A program made the translations under genes and the position numbers. 64,000 nucleotides of DNA from Paracoccus aerodenitrificans (GTDB taxonomy: Bacteria > Pseudomonadota > Alphaproteobacteria > Rhodobacterales > Rhodobacteraceae). Below are positions 37,437 to 46,521 of the stretch, one piece after another. Below the pieces are notes generated by a model. It was not told the DNA's origin and did not search any database. It saw only the letters and a program-made list of their open reading frames with translations. The stretch lies in NCBI RefSeq assembly GCF_027913215.1, contig NZ_CP115784.1, positions 3,254,306 to 3,318,305 of the forward strand. Direction: 5' to 3'. Position 1 is the stretch's first letter. Each line of letters opens with the position of its first letter.

Positions 37437-38497
37437 TGCGGTCTGCCCCGGCAATTCTGGCCGGGATGCTGGCATGCATTCCTTTCGGCGCTTTGGCGCA
37501 GGTGAGTGAACTTGATCCCGGCGTGGTCGAACTGAACGATCCGGCGCTGATCGAGGGGCTTGAGGCGATGCCCTCTGCCGATTTGCTGCCTGCCGCTGAA
37601 GATATCGCCGCGACAGTGGATGCAGAGAATGAGGCCGCGCGGATACAGGTCGATGACCAGACCCTTGCCGATATGCAGGCGGATCTGAGGGCGGTTTCTG
37701 CGGACCTACAGGCGCTGCGTGCCGAGCTTCTGGCCTCTGGTGCCGAAGGATTCGCCGCCGCTGGCGGAGATACGGCAATCGACCGGATGAATGCGATGGA
37801 AGCGCGTCTTGCGGAACTGACCGAGCAGACCGAACAGCTTTCGAACCGGATCAGCCGTATCGTCGCGGATGGCACGAATCGCATCGGAGATATCGAGTTC
37901 CGCTTATGCGAACTGGATCAGAACTGCGATCTTGGCGCTTTGATGACCAGCCAGCTTGGCCAATCCGGCGCGGCTCTGCCGTCATCCGGCGGGGGCGCAG
38001 GGATGTCCGCATCCGGCTCAGGCATCAGCGCCACCACGCTACCGCCGATCTCGGAACCCGATACCGGGGCGACACCGCCGACCGAGGAAGAGAAGCGGGA
38101 ATTCGATGAGGCCCGCGCGGCGGTCGATGCGGGTCAGTGGCCCGAGGCGATTCTGCAACTCGATCATCTCATCTCTGCCCATGCAGGCGGACCCCTGACG
38201 GCTGAAGCGCTGTATCTGCGCGGGGTGGCACAGGACGCAAGCGGTCAGGTCTCCCTTGCTGCCGAATCCTGGCTTCAGGCGTTTTCCGCCGCGCCCGACG
38301 GTGCGCGTGCACCCGCCAGCCTGTTGGCATTGTCCGGGGCGATGATCCGGCTTGGCGACGCGAAAGATGCCTGCCCTTATTTCGCGGAACTGACGACGCG
38401 TTTCCCCGGATCTCCCGAAGCCGCAACTGCCGCCGAACAGGCGCAGCAGGCCGGATGCGCTGATGCGACATCGGCGGAGGGGGAACGTGCCGAGTGA
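37436..38497 (+). CDS. cpoB: Tol-Pal system protein CpoB/YbgF
   Basis: A 353-residue periplasmic protein: signal peptide ending at GALA-QV, a coiled-coil region (about 60-150) that in CpoB makes trimers, a Gly/Ser/Pro linker, and C-terminal TPR repeats (about 225-345). It couples Tol function to peptidoglycan synthesis at division. Length is somewhat above E. coli CpoB (263). Its start overlaps the pal stop and its end overlaps tilS by 11 bases. Confidence 0.9.
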   Translation: MRSAPAILAGMLACIPFGALAQVSELDPGVVELNDPALIEGLEAMPSADLLPAAEDIAATVDAENEAARIQVDDQTLADMQADLRAVSADLQALRAELLASGAEGFAAAGGDTAIDRMNAMEARLAELTEQTEQLSNRISRIVADGTNRIGDIEFRLCELDQNCDLGALMTSQLGQSGAALPSSGGGAGMSASGSGISATTLPPISEPDTGATPPTEEEKREFDEARAAVDAGQWPEAILQLDHLISAHAGGPLTAEALYLRGVAQDASGQVSLAAESWLQAFSAAPDGARAPASLLALSGAMIRLGDAKDACPYFAELTTRFPGSPEAATAAEQAQQAGCADATSAEGERAE

Positions 38498-39716
38498 TCC
38501 CGGTGACGTGCAGAGCCGCGCTTTCGCGGCGCTCGACCGTCTCGCGGCAGAGTTTCCGGCGATGGGGATTGCCTTATCTGGCGGAGGCGATTCGGTCGCG
38601 TTGATGCATCTTGCATCGCGTTGGGCGCAGGCGGGCGGCATTCGTCTGGCCGCTGCGACGGTCGATCACGGGTTGCGCTCCGAATCGGCGGTCGAGGCTC
38701 AGCAGGCTGGCAGGGCGGCAAAGGCGCTTGGCCTGCCGCATCGGGTGCTGCGATGGACGGATCGGGATAACTCCGGCAATCTCATGGCGAATGCGCGTCT
38801 GGCCCGGCAACGGCTTCTGGCCGGTTGGGCAGAAGAGATGGATCTGCCTGCCGTGCTGCTTGGCCATACTCGGGACGATATTGCCGAAACGCTGTTGATG
38901 CGGCTTGGGCGCGGGGCCGGGATTGACGGTCTTGCGGCCATGTCTGCGCGGCGTGAGGCTGCCGGGCGGGCTTGGCTGCGGCCTCTGTTACAGATCGGAC
39001 GGGTCGAGCTCCGGCATTGGCTGAAACAGAACGGTATCGGCTGGACGGATGATCCGAGCAATGAGAATGAGGATTTCGAGAGGGTCCGTGCGCGGAAGGC
39101 GATTGCGCAGCTTGATCTCGATCCGGCGGCGCTTGCCATGTCGGCTCAGAACCTCGCCGAGGCGCGGGATGCGCTGAATTCTGCCATTCTGCCACTGGTT
39201 GAAACTGCACAGATTCGCGGTGGCTCGGTTCTGCTAGATCGCGGTCTTTTCGATGCCAGCCCGCAGGAAATGCGGCGCAGGCTGATCATAGCGGGAATCC
39301 GCCATGTCACCGGGGCCGCCTATCCTCCGCGTCGTCCGGGGGTGGATTACGCGCTTCAGGCACTCGCTTCGGGCAAGCGTGCGACGCTGGATGGCGCGGT
39401 TCTGGACCCGTCATCCGGCCTGCTGATCCATCGTGAGCCCGCCGCCGCGATGCAGGGGGATCTGGTTGGCGATATCTGGGATAATCGCTGGCGGATCAGC
39501 GGGTTGAGGCGAGAGGACAGGGTCCTTGCACTTGCTGCCGATGCTCCTTGCGTGGACTGGCGCAGCGCCGGGCTGACCCATCTTGAGGCGCAGGCCCTGC
39601 CGACGATTCACCGGGGCTGCGACATCATGGTTCCGTCGCTTTTCCCGGAAAACGGGCTGACGGCGGTTCCGCTTCGCGGTAGACTGGAATTTAACCGTTT
39701 GTTGCTTGGGCATTGA
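38487..39716 (+). CDS. tilS: tRNA(Ile)-lysidine synthase
   Basis: A 409-residue N-type ATP pyrophosphatase that puts lysidine on C34 of tRNA-Ile(CAU). The P-loop is SGGGDS in place of the common SGGxDS form, followed by [27 protein letters not shown] and GLAAMSARR. The start is taken as GTG at 38487 because GGAGGGGG lies just upstream (38476-38483); an ATG at 38463 would add eight residues without a ribosome binding site. Essential in most bacteria. Confidence 0.9.
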   Translation: MPSDPGDVQSRAFAALDRLAAEFPAMGIALSGGGDSVALMHLASRWAQAGGIRLAAATVDHGLRSESAVEAQQAGRAAKALGLPHRVLRWTDRDNSGNLMANARLARQRLLAGWAEEMDLPAVLLGHTRDDIAETLLMRLGRGAGIDGLAAMSARREAAGRAWLRPLLQIGRVELRHWLKQNGIGWTDDPSNENEDFERVRARKAIAQLDLDPAALAMSAQNLAEARDALNSAILPLVETAQIRGGSVLLDRGLFDASPQEMRRRLIIAGIRHVTGAAYPPRRPGVDYALQALASGKRATLDGAVLDPSSGLLIHREPAAAMQGDLVGDIWDNRWRISGLRREDRVLALAADAPCVDWRSAGLTHLEAQALPTIHRGCDIMVPSLFPENGLTAVPLRGRLEFNRLLLGH

Positions 39717-39765
39717 ACCCCGCCCCTGAATCCCTATTTTCACGACAAACATACATTATCCCGCC

Positions 39766-39781
39766 GGAGGACCGCCCTTTG
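39766..39781 (+). promoter_or_regulatory. ftsH ribosome binding site and TTG start
   Basis: GGAGG at 39766-39770 stands eight bases before TTG 39779-39781, which begins the family-typical [10 protein letters not shown] sequence. An upstream in-frame ATG at 39713 overlaps the tilS stop and has no comparable site. Confidence 0.75.
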
Positions 39782-41674
39782 GGTAACGCACGTAACATCG
39801 CATTCTGGGTCGTTCTGTTCCTGATGATCCTGATGCTGTTCAACCTGTTCAGCGACGGTGCCTCGCAGATGAACAGCCGCCAGATCAGCTATTCCGATTT
39901 CGTTGAGCGGGTTGAGAATGATCAGGTCGCCTCTGTCACCATCGATGGTGAGGTGATCAATCTGCGGACCAATGACGGCAATCAGTTCACCACGGTACGT
40001 CCGCAGGGCGAGGAAATCGCCAATGAGTTGATCGCCAATAACGTTGAGGTCCAGGTCGAACGGCAGCAGCAATCCGGCTTCATGTCCTTCCTCGGCGTCT
40101 GGTTGCCCTTCATCCTGCTGATCGGGGTCTGGATCTTCTTCATGAACCGGATGCAGGGCGGCGGCAAAGGCGGGGCGATGGGTTTCGGAAAATCCCGTGC
40201 CAAGCTGCTGACCGAAAAACATGGCCGCGTGACCTTTGACGACGTTGCGGGGATCGACGAAGCCAAGGAAGAACTTGAAGAGATCGTCGAATTCCTGCGC
40301 AATCCGCAGAAATTCAGCCGTCTGGGCGGCAAGATCCCCAAGGGTGCGCTGCTGGTGGGCCCTCCGGGTACTGGTAAGACCTTGCTGGCCCGCGCGATTG
40401 CGGGTGAGGCGGGTGTGCCGTTTTTCACCATCTCGGGTTCTGACTTCGTGGAAATGTTCGTGGGTGTTGGTGCATCCCGCGTCCGGGACATGTTCGAGCA
40501 GGCCAAGAAATCCGCGCCCTGCATCGTCTTCATCGACGAAATCGACGCGGTGGGCCGCGCCCGTGGCGTCGGTATCGGCGGTGGCAATGACGAACGCGAA
40601 CAGACGCTGAACCAGCTTCTGGTCGAGATGGACGGGTTCGATGCGAATGACGGCGTGATCATCATCGCGGCGACGAACCGCAAAGACGTGCTGGACCCGG
40701 CTCTGCTGCGTCCGGGCCGCTTTGACCGTCAGATTCATGTGCCGAACCCGGATATCAAGGGCCGCGAGAAGATCCTCGATGTGCATGCCAAGAAAGTGCC
40801 GCAGGGTCCTGATGTCGATCTGCGCATCATTGCGCGGGGTACGCCGGGCTTCTCGGGTGCGGATCTGATGAACCTCGTGAACGAGGCCGCGCTGATGGCG
40901 GCGCGAATCGGGCGGCGTTTCGTCACGATGGAAGATTTTGAGAACGCCAAGGACAAGGTCATGCTGGGTGTCGAGCGTCGCAGCATGGTGCTGACGCCCG
41001 AACAGAAGGAAAAGACCGCCTATCACGAGGCCGGACACGCCATTGTCGGTCTGTCTCTGCCGAAATGCGATCCGGTCTATAAGGCGACGATCATCCCGCG
41101 CGGTGGTGCACTTGGCATGGTGGTCAGCCTGCCCGAGATGGACCGGCTGAATTTCCACAAGGACGAGGCCAAGCAGAAACTGGCCATGACGATGGCCGGA
41201 AAGGCTGCCGAGATCATCAAATATGGTGAGGAAGGCGTCTCGAACGGTCCGGCTGGCGATATTCAGCAGGCCAGCCAGTTGGCCCGGGCGATGGTGATGC
41301 GGTGGGGCATGTCCGACAAGGTCGGCAATATCGACTATGCCGAGGCGCATGAGGGATATTCCGGCAATACCGGGGGGTTCTCGGTTTCGGCTGCCACCAA
41401 GGAACTGATCGAACAAGAGGTACATGGCCTGATCGAAGAAGGCTATGACGAGGCTCGCCGTATCCTGATCGAGAAGGAAGAGGAATTTGAGCGTCTCGCC
41501 AAGGGTCTGCTTGAATATGAGACCCTGACCGGAGAGGAAATCGGCAAGGTCATTCGCGGTGAGGCGCTTGGCGGGGACGATGATACGCCGTCGTCGGGTA
41601 TTCCTCAGGTTAGCTCGGTTCCCAAGGCGGGTGGTCGCGCTCCGGGTTCGGGTGAGCCGGTTCCGCAGCCCTGA
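39779..41674 (+). CDS. ftsH: ATP-dependent zinc metalloprotease FtsH
   Basis: A 631-residue membrane-bound AAA+ protease. Two membrane segments (about 5-25 and 105-125) flank a small periplasmic domain. Walker A is GPPGTGKT (194-201), Walker [11 protein letters not shown], and the zinc motif HEAGH is at 416-420. It degrades membrane proteins and regulators such as LpxC or sigma-32. A TTG start at 39779 is chosen because of GGAGG eight bases upstream and because it gives the usual alphaproteobacterial length. A strong terminator follows. Confidence 0.95.
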   Translation: MGNARNIAFWVVLFLMILMLFNLFSDGASQMNSRQISYSDFVERVENDQVASVTIDGEVINLRTNDGNQFTTVRPQGEEIANELIANNVEVQVERQQQSGFMSFLGVWLPFILLIGVWIFFMNRMQGGGKGGAMGFGKSRAKLLTEKHGRVTFDDVAGIDEAKEELEEIVEFLRNPQKFSRLGGKIPKGALLVGPPGTGKTLLARAIAGEAGVPFFTISGSDFVEMFVGVGASRVRDMFEQAKKSAPCIVFIDEIDAVGRARGVGIGGGNDEREQTLNQLLVEMDGFDANDGVIIIAATNRKDVLDPALLRPGRFDRQIHVPNPDIKGREKILDVHAKKVPQGPDVDLRIIARGTPGFSGADLMNLVNEAALMAARIGRRFVTMEDFENAKDKVMLGVERRSMVLTPEQKEKTAYHEAGHAIVGLSLPKCDPVYKATIIPRGGALGMVVSLPEMDRLNFHKDEAKQKLAMTMAGKAAEIIKYGEEGVSNGPAGDIQQASQLARAMVMRWGMSDKVGNIDYAEAHEGYSGNTGGFSVSAATKELIEQEVHGLIEEGYDEARRILIEKEEEFERLAKGLLEYETLTGEEIGKVIRGEALGGDDDTPSSGIPQVSSVPKAGGRAPGSGEPVPQP

Positions 41675-41703
41675 TCACGCTTCAGGTGCATGACAGGATG
41701 AAA

Positions 41704-41737
41704 ACAAAAACCCCGGCCAGCAGGACCGGGGTTTTTT
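41704..41737. terminator. Bidirectional intrinsic terminator after ftsH
   Basis: AAAAA, CCCCGG (41711-41716), loop of nine, CCGGGG (41726-41731), then six T. The A-run on the left makes it work on both strands, serving ftsH from the left and the small minus-strand gene at 41769-41849 from the right. Confidence 0.9.
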
Positions 41738-41768
41738 GCTGTGTAAAAATCGGCGTGGCAATATAGGC

Positions 41769-41849
41769 CTACAGGACCATCAGGACCGAGGCACCCACCA
41801 CCAATGCAAGGGCAAAGCCCAGATTGATAACGACGCCAATCTTATCCAT
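41769..41849 (-). CDS. Small membrane peptide, 26 residues
   Basis: A short minus-strand frame starting MDKIGVVINLGFALALVV and ending VLMVL: one charged N-terminal turn (D2, K3) then an uninterrupted hydrophobic helix of about 21 residues, so a predicted single-pass inner-membrane peptide. AAGGAAG lies seven bases upstream of the ATG at 41849, a good ribosome binding site; an upstream in-frame ATG at 41864 lacks one. It ends just before the two-way terminator shared with ftsH. No family is recognised. Placement next to ftsH hints at a membrane-protease link, but this is only inference. Confidence 0.6.
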   Translation of the reverse strand: MDKIGVVINLGFALALVVGASVLMVL

Positions 41850-42001
41850 GGCGCTTCCTTTCATTGCGGCATAAGGCCGCTCTCACATATTAAAACGTGT
41901 CGCCGGTTCCAGAGTTCCTGAAACCCTGCGAGGTTGCTGCGCTGCGGCAATTCTGCAACATTCGGGTTGCGCTGCCGGGACGGTGACGGCATGACTCGGG
42001 C

Positions 42002-42307
42002 ATGGCGCATGAAGATATCTCCGATATGGCGGCCCTGCGGGCCCGGATCGACCAGCTTGACGCGAAGCTGATCGAATTGCTGGCGGAACGCAGCGGGCTG
42101 ATCGACCGTGCCGCCCGGATCAAGGCGCGTGACGGGTTGCCCGCCCGGATCGAGGCCCGTGTGGCCGAGGTCGCATCGCTGGCGCGCAGCCGTGCCTCGT
42201 CCGCCGGGCTTGATCCCGATCTGGCGGAACGGATCTGGCGCATGATGATGGAGCATTTCATCGCGCAGGAAGAGGCCTTTCTGGGCAGCAAGCAGAACAG
42301 CGAATAA
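42002..42307 (+). CDS. Chorismate mutase (AroQ class)
   Basis: A 101-residue all-helical protein of the AroQ chorismate mutase type: LRARIDQLDAKLIELLAERSGL, then the lysine in ARIKARDG, PARIEARV and the final E in HFIAQEEAFLG. It should convert chorismate to prephenate for phenylalanine and tyrosine. An isochorismate-pyruvate lyase activity, as in PchB, is an alternative, but no siderophore genes are near. Monocistronic, followed by folD 87 bases on. Confidence 0.85.
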   Translation: MAHEDISDMAALRARIDQLDAKLIELLAERSGLIDRAARIKARDGLPARIEARVAEVASLARSRASSAGLDPDLAERIWRMMMEHFIAQEEAFLGSKQNSE

Positions 42308-42394
42308 CCCCTCTGTGGCGATTCTGGCTGTGGAATTCGGGGACGCGATGGACTAGTTCGTTTTTTCGATATGAAGGCGGCTCAGAGGAACGAC

Positions 42395-43273
42395 ATGACA
42401 GCGACGCGAATTGACGGGAAAGCCTATGCTGCTGAATTACGGCGAAATGTCGCGGATCAGGTTGCGGCGCTGAAGCGCGACCATGACATTATTCCCGGCC
42501 TCGCCGTGGTTCTTGTGGGGGAGGATCCCGCCAGCCAGATCTATGTGTCCTCGAAAGGCAAGCAGACCGTCGAGGCGGGCATGAAAAGCTTTGAGCACCG
42601 CTTGCCCGCGGATGCCTCGCAGGCCGATCTTCTGGCTCTTGTGGGCCGGCTGAACGCGGATTCAAGCGTTCATGGCATCTTGGTGCAATTGCCTCTGCCG
42701 GATCACATCAACGAATCCGAGGTCATCAACGCGATTTCCGTGCGCAAGGATGTGGACGGGTTCACCGTGGCGAATAGCGGGCGGCTGGCGACGGGGCAGC
42801 GGGCGATGGTTCCCTGCACGCCGCTTGGCTGTCTGATGCTGCTGCGCGATCAGCTTGGCGATCTGTCGGGCAAGGAGGCCGTGGTGATCGGGCGCTCGAA
42901 TATCGTCGGCAAGCCTATGGCGGCGCTGCTGACCGCCGAGAATGCGACAGTGACGGTGGCGCATTCCCGGACCAAAGACCTGCCCGACGTGGTGCGCCGC
43001 GCCGAGATCGTCGTGGCTGCGGTCGGCAGGCCGAAAATGGTGACCGGCGACTGGATCAGGCCCGGCGCAACGGTGATAGATGTGGGCATCAACCGCACGG
43101 ATGACGGTCTGGTCGGGGATGTGGATTATGACAGCGTGGCCGGGGTTGCGGGGGCGATTACTCCGGTTCCGGGCGGGGTCGGGCCGATGACCATCGCCTG
43201 CCTGCTGGCCAATACGCTGACGGCCTGTTGCCGCGCGAACGGATTGCCGGACCCAGAAGGGCTGACGCTGTAA
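42395..43273 (+). CDS. folD: Methylenetetrahydrofolate dehydrogenase/cyclohydrolase FolD
   Basis: A 292-residue bifunctional one-carbon enzyme converting 5,10-methylene-THF to 10-formyl-THF with NADP. The catalytic YVSSK (lysine near 55) is followed by [28 protein letters not shown] and [10 protein letters not shown], the three family signatures. The start at 42395 follows AGAGGAA; an ATG eight codons upstream is less likely. It feeds purine synthesis (purH is 3 kb on) and complements metF. Confidence 0.94.
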   Translation: MTATRIDGKAYAAELRRNVADQVAALKRDHDIIPGLAVVLVGEDPASQIYVSSKGKQTVEAGMKSFEHRLPADASQADLLALVGRLNADSSVHGILVQLPLPDHINESEVINAISVRKDVDGFTVANSGRLATGQRAMVPCTPLGCLMLLRDQLGDLSGKEAVVIGRSNIVGKPMAALLTAENATVTVAHSRTKDLPDVVRRAEIVVAAVGRPKMVTGDWIRPGATVIDVGINRTDDGLVGDVDYDSVAGVAGAITPVPGGVGPMTIACLLANTLTACCRANGLPDPEGLTL

Positions 43274-43324
43274 GCAGCCCGGATCAGCCCCGGCGCAGGG
43301 TCGTTCCATACGCCGCGCCTGTTC

Positions 43325-43498
43325 TCAGAAGTCGACGCAGAGCCCTTTTTTCTCGTAATCGCCATAACGGATGGGTTCCGGCCCGTCGCGGCCTCCGAGC
43401 TCTGTCGGCAGCTTCAACTCGGCTGCCTGCTTGCGGCGCTCTGCGGCTTCGGCAAGGGCGCGTTGCGCCTCGGGCGGCAAATCGCGTTTCTCGGACAT
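43325..43498 (-). CDS. DUF1674 / SdhAF4-like protein
   Basis: A 57-residue protein on the minus strand: an N-terminal Ala/Glu/Arg helix followed by the conserved ending GGRDGPEPIRYGDYEKKG-LCVDF, quoted here as two pieces, which is the hallmark of DUF1674. Eukaryotic SdhAF4 helps put FAD into succinate dehydrogenase subunit A; bacterial members are thought to do likewise. The ATG at 43498 has AAAGG upstream. It lies between folD (converging) and the rsmB-type gene, whose start is 55 bases away on the other strand. Confidence 0.8.
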   Translation of the reverse strand: MSEKRDLPPEAQRALAEAAERRKQAAELKLPTELGGRDGPEPIRYGDYEKKGLCVDF

Positions 43499-43552
43499 AG
43501 CGGGCGGCCTTTCATTGCGGTAACAGGATGGAATCTAGGGAAAGGACCGGTA

Positions 43553-44842
43553 TTGGACAAGGCAAAGGCACAGGCGCCACGACAGCATGCGGCGAGAAAA
43601 GGCGCATTGAGGCTGATTTCGGGCGTACAGGATGGCGTGGCCCTGTCCGATCAGGCGGGCGCGATCTCGCGGCTGGCGCCTCCGGATCGGGCGCGTGCGC
43701 AGCGGTTGGCGCTCAGCGTGCTGCGCAATATCGATCGCGCCGATTCCCTGCTGGTTCAGCATGTGTCGAAGAAACCACGGCCCGAAGTGCTTGACTTGTT
43801 GCGTCTGGCAACGGTTGAGATGCTGGAGGCGGGCGAGGCTCCGCATGGTGCCGTCAACGCAGCGGTCGGTCTTGTGCGCGGCATGGGGCCAAAGGGAAGG
43901 GCGGCGGCGGGGATGGTGAATGCGGTGCTGCGCAAGGTCTCGGTGCAAGGCGAGGCGTGGCGGGACTTGCCTCCTGAAGAGATGCCGGACTGGCTGCGCG
44001 GTTCCGTGATCGCGGCATGGGGCGAGGATGTTACGGCAAAAATCGAGTTAGCGCATCAAAATGGCGCACCGCTGGATCTGACCTGCAAGCCGGGTCTGGA
44101 TGCGCCCGGCGACCCTTTGCCGACCGGGTCCTTCCGCCTTCGCGATGCGGGTCAGATCAGCAATCTGCCGGGCTACGATTCGGGCGAGTGGTGGGTGCAG
44201 GACGCCGCAGCCGCGATGGCGGCGCGGGTATTGCAGCCGCAGCCCGAGGAAAACATCGTGGATCTCTGTGCCGCGCCGGGAGGCAAGACATTGCAGATCG
44301 CCGCATCCGGTGCGCATGTCACGGCGGTGGATATCTCGGCGGCGCGGCTGACGCGTTTGCGTGAAAACCTTCAGCGCTGCGGGCTGAGCGCCGACATCGT
44401 CGAGGCTGACGCTCTGGAATGGCAGCCGGATACCGCGCCGCATGCGATCCTTCTGGATGCGCCTTGCTCTGCCACCGGCACTATTCGCCGTCATCCTGAT
44501 TTGCCGTTGATTCGCGACGGTTCGGCGGTGTCCGGTCTGGTCGAGTTGCAGGCCCGGCTGATCGACCGGGCGGTTTCGATGCTGCGTCCCGGCGGCAGGC
44601 TGGTTTTTGCGACATGCTCCCTGCTGCCGGAAGAAGGTGAAGCACAGCTTGCGGCAGCTTTGTCGCGTCACCCAGAATTGCGTGTCGAGATGCCGGATCT
44701 GCCGGGGATCGCGCCGGAATGGATCACCGCAGGCGGCGGGCTGCGGTTACGCCCGGATTACTGGCCGGATCTTGGCGGGATGGACGGGTTCTTCATCGCC
44801 CGTCTGCGCAAACCAGAGGCAGAACATCGGGTGGCCGGATGA
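43553..44842 (+). CDS. rsmB: RsmB-type rRNA cytosine-C5 methyltransferase
   Basis: A 429-residue RNA m5C methyltransferase. An N-terminal NusB-like helical domain (about 20-150) precedes the SAM domain with LCAAPGGKTLQIA, DAPCSATGTIRRHPD and FATCSLLPEEGE, the last two holding the two cysteines of the mechanism. The probable target is 16S rRNA C967. A TTG at 43553 is taken as start because AAAGGA precedes it and the NusB-like domain begins just after; no in-frame ATG fits. Its stop overlaps the heparinase gene (ATGA). Confidence 0.88.
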   Translation: MDKAKAQAPRQHAARKGALRLISGVQDGVALSDQAGAISRLAPPDRARAQRLALSVLRNIDRADSLLVQHVSKKPRPEVLDLLRLATVEMLEAGEAPHGAVNAAVGLVRGMGPKGRAAAGMVNAVLRKVSVQGEAWRDLPPEEMPDWLRGSVIAAWGEDVTAKIELAHQNGAPLDLTCKPGLDAPGDPLPTGSFRLRDAGQISNLPGYDSGEWWVQDAAAAMAARVLQPQPEENIVDLCAAPGGKTLQIAASGAHVTAVDISAARLTRLRENLQRCGLSADIVEADALEWQPDTAPHAILLDAPCSATGTIRRHPDLPLIRDGSAVSGLVELQARLIDRAVSMLRPGGRLVFATCSLLPEEGEAQLAAALSRHPELRVEMPDLPGIAPEWITAGGGLRLRPDYWPDLGGMDGFFIARLRKPEAEHRVAG

Positions 44843-46488
44843 GCGATGCCGCGCCTCCCTTCGGTTTCGTTTTTCAGCCTGCGATTCGTGGCCTCGGTTC
44901 GGCTATGCGCGGTCAGCAGATGCTGGACGGAAGGCTGAACCTGACCGGAGGATATATCGAAGGCGATCCCTTTGGAACTGCACCGGTTCCCGCAAATATC
45001 GCGGAGGAGTTTCACGGGTTCGGCTGGCTTGACGATCTGGTCGCAGTGAACAGCGCGAAATCGCGGGACCTTGCGCAGCGGCGTGTGCTGGACTGGATCG
45101 CAGCTTATCCGAAACCGCCGGGTGAAAGCTTCGATCCGCAATGGCGGGCGGATGTGACCGGGCGAAGGGTCCTTCGCTGGATACTGCATTCCGGGCAGAT
45201 CCTGCCGGGGCTGGACCGGAACGGCGCTCAGCCGTTTTTCGACAGTCTTCACGCGCAGCTTGCCCTGCTGGAAGGCGCCGATGCCGAATCGGGAAGGTCG
45301 CGCATCGAGGCTCTGTCGGGCAGGGCGATTGCGGCCATGTCGCTGCGCGGGGCCGAAACCCGTGTGCCGCCCGCGCTTGAGGCGCTTGCGCGGGAGGTCG
45401 AAAACAGCCTGCACCGCGATGTCATGCACAGCCGCGATGCCGAGGCATTGCTGACCTGCCTGTCCCTGCTTGGCTGGGTCAGGGAAACCGCCATTGCAAC
45501 CGGGCATACCCTGCCGCGACAGATAGACGCTGCGATTGAAGAGATCGTGCCGGTCCTGCGGGCCTTGCGCCATGCGGATGGCGGATTGCCGCGTTGTCAT
45601 GGCAGTGGGCGCGGCGTGTCGGGGCGGCTGGATCACAGCCTGCGCATGGCATCTGGTCCCGCCGACCCGGCCCGGGGTCACGCGATAGGCTATGCAAGGC
45701 TGGCCCGTGCCCGCGCGACGGTGATTTTGGATGCCTCGGCCCCGCCTGCCGGTGCGGCGGCGGCCCATGCCCATGCCTCGACCCTGGCGATAGAGTTCAC
45801 TTCGGCCCGGCATCCGATCATCGTGAATTGCGGCTCGGGCCGTCATTTCGGCGGGGCATGGCCTCGCGCCAGCCGGGCAACGGCCTGTCACTCGACCTTA
45901 TGCCTTTCGGGGCTGAGTTCAGCCAAGCTTCTGCCGCCAGACGGGAAGGGGAATGAGCGTCTGACCCTGTTGCCGCAAAAGGTCTGGGCAGGGAAATGCG
46001 ACAGGGACGGCAATCTTCTGCCCCCGGATCAACCGCTCGCATCGCCGCATGAGGCGGAAACGATCCTGTCGGGTCATGATGCCTGGCAGGGGACGCACGG
46101 GCTGACTCATCTGCGCGAACTGTACCTGTCCCCCGATGGCGATGAACTGCGCGGAGAGGACACGCTTGCCGCTCTGGATGAAGATGCAGAGGACCGGCTG
46201 AGCCGGGCCTTGCAGGAATCCGGCGGGATCCGCTTTGAAATCCGCTTTCATCTGCATCCCGCGATCACGGCGATACCGGATGGCGATGCGGTCCGGCTTG
46301 AACTGCCGGGGAATGAGGAATGGTATTTCAGTCACGATCTTGTGGCCGGGCTGACGCTGGAGCCCTCTGCCTATCTTGAGGCAGGCGAGCCGGAGCCTCT
46401 GGCGTCGTCCCAGATCGTTCTGCGGCAAACTCTGCAGACATATGCAATGCAGATTAGCTGGACCTTGATGCGGGCAGGCGCTAGCTAG
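44839..46488 (+). CDS. Heparinase II/III family protein
   Basis: A 549-residue protein. The first half is an alpha/alpha toroid-like helical domain and the second half, from about residue 310, the beta-sandwich heparinase II/III domain (GHAIGYARLARARATVILDAS; later AHAHASTLAIEF). No signal peptide is seen. In many alphaproteobacteria such a gene sits between rsmB and purH; its true substrate is unknown and it may act on a cell-wall or capsule uronate polymer. It overlaps rsmB by four bases and is followed by purH after 33 bases. Confidence 0.82.
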   Translation: MSDAAPPFGFVFQPAIRGLGSAMRGQQMLDGRLNLTGGYIEGDPFGTAPVPANIAEEFHGFGWLDDLVAVNSAKSRDLAQRRVLDWIAAYPKPPGESFDPQWRADVTGRRVLRWILHSGQILPGLDRNGAQPFFDSLHAQLALLEGADAESGRSRIEALSGRAIAAMSLRGAETRVPPALEALAREVENSLHRDVMHSRDAEALLTCLSLLGWVRETAIATGHTLPRQIDAAIEEIVPVLRALRHADGGLPRCHGSGRGVSGRLDHSLRMASGPADPARGHAIGYARLARARATVILDASAPPAGAAAAHAHASTLAIEFTSARHPIIVNCGSGRHFGGAWPRASRATACHSTLCLSGLSSAKLLPPDGKGNERLTLLPQKVWAGKCDRDGNLLPPDQPLASPHEAETILSGHDAWQGTHGLTHLRELYLSPDGDELRGEDTLAALDEDAEDRLSRALQESGGIRFEIRFHLHPAITAIPDGDAVRLELPGNEEWYFSHDLVAGLTLEPSAYLEAGEPEPLASSQIVLRQTLQTYAMQISWTLMRAGAS

Positions 46489-46521
46489 GCGCTGAACCGA
46501 AAGCAATGCCTCAAGGATGAT

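Noticed and set aside
39740..41425. A 561-codon minus-strand frame opposite ftsH
   Set aside because: The sense strand encodes a complete FtsH; the opposite frame has no motif and is a codon-bias shadow.
42309..42388. Possible hairpin over the folD ribosome binding site (CCTCTG with CAGAGG)
   Set aside because: Only six pairs across a 67-base loop; this is likely chance, unlike the 11-bp stem at 6.9 kb.
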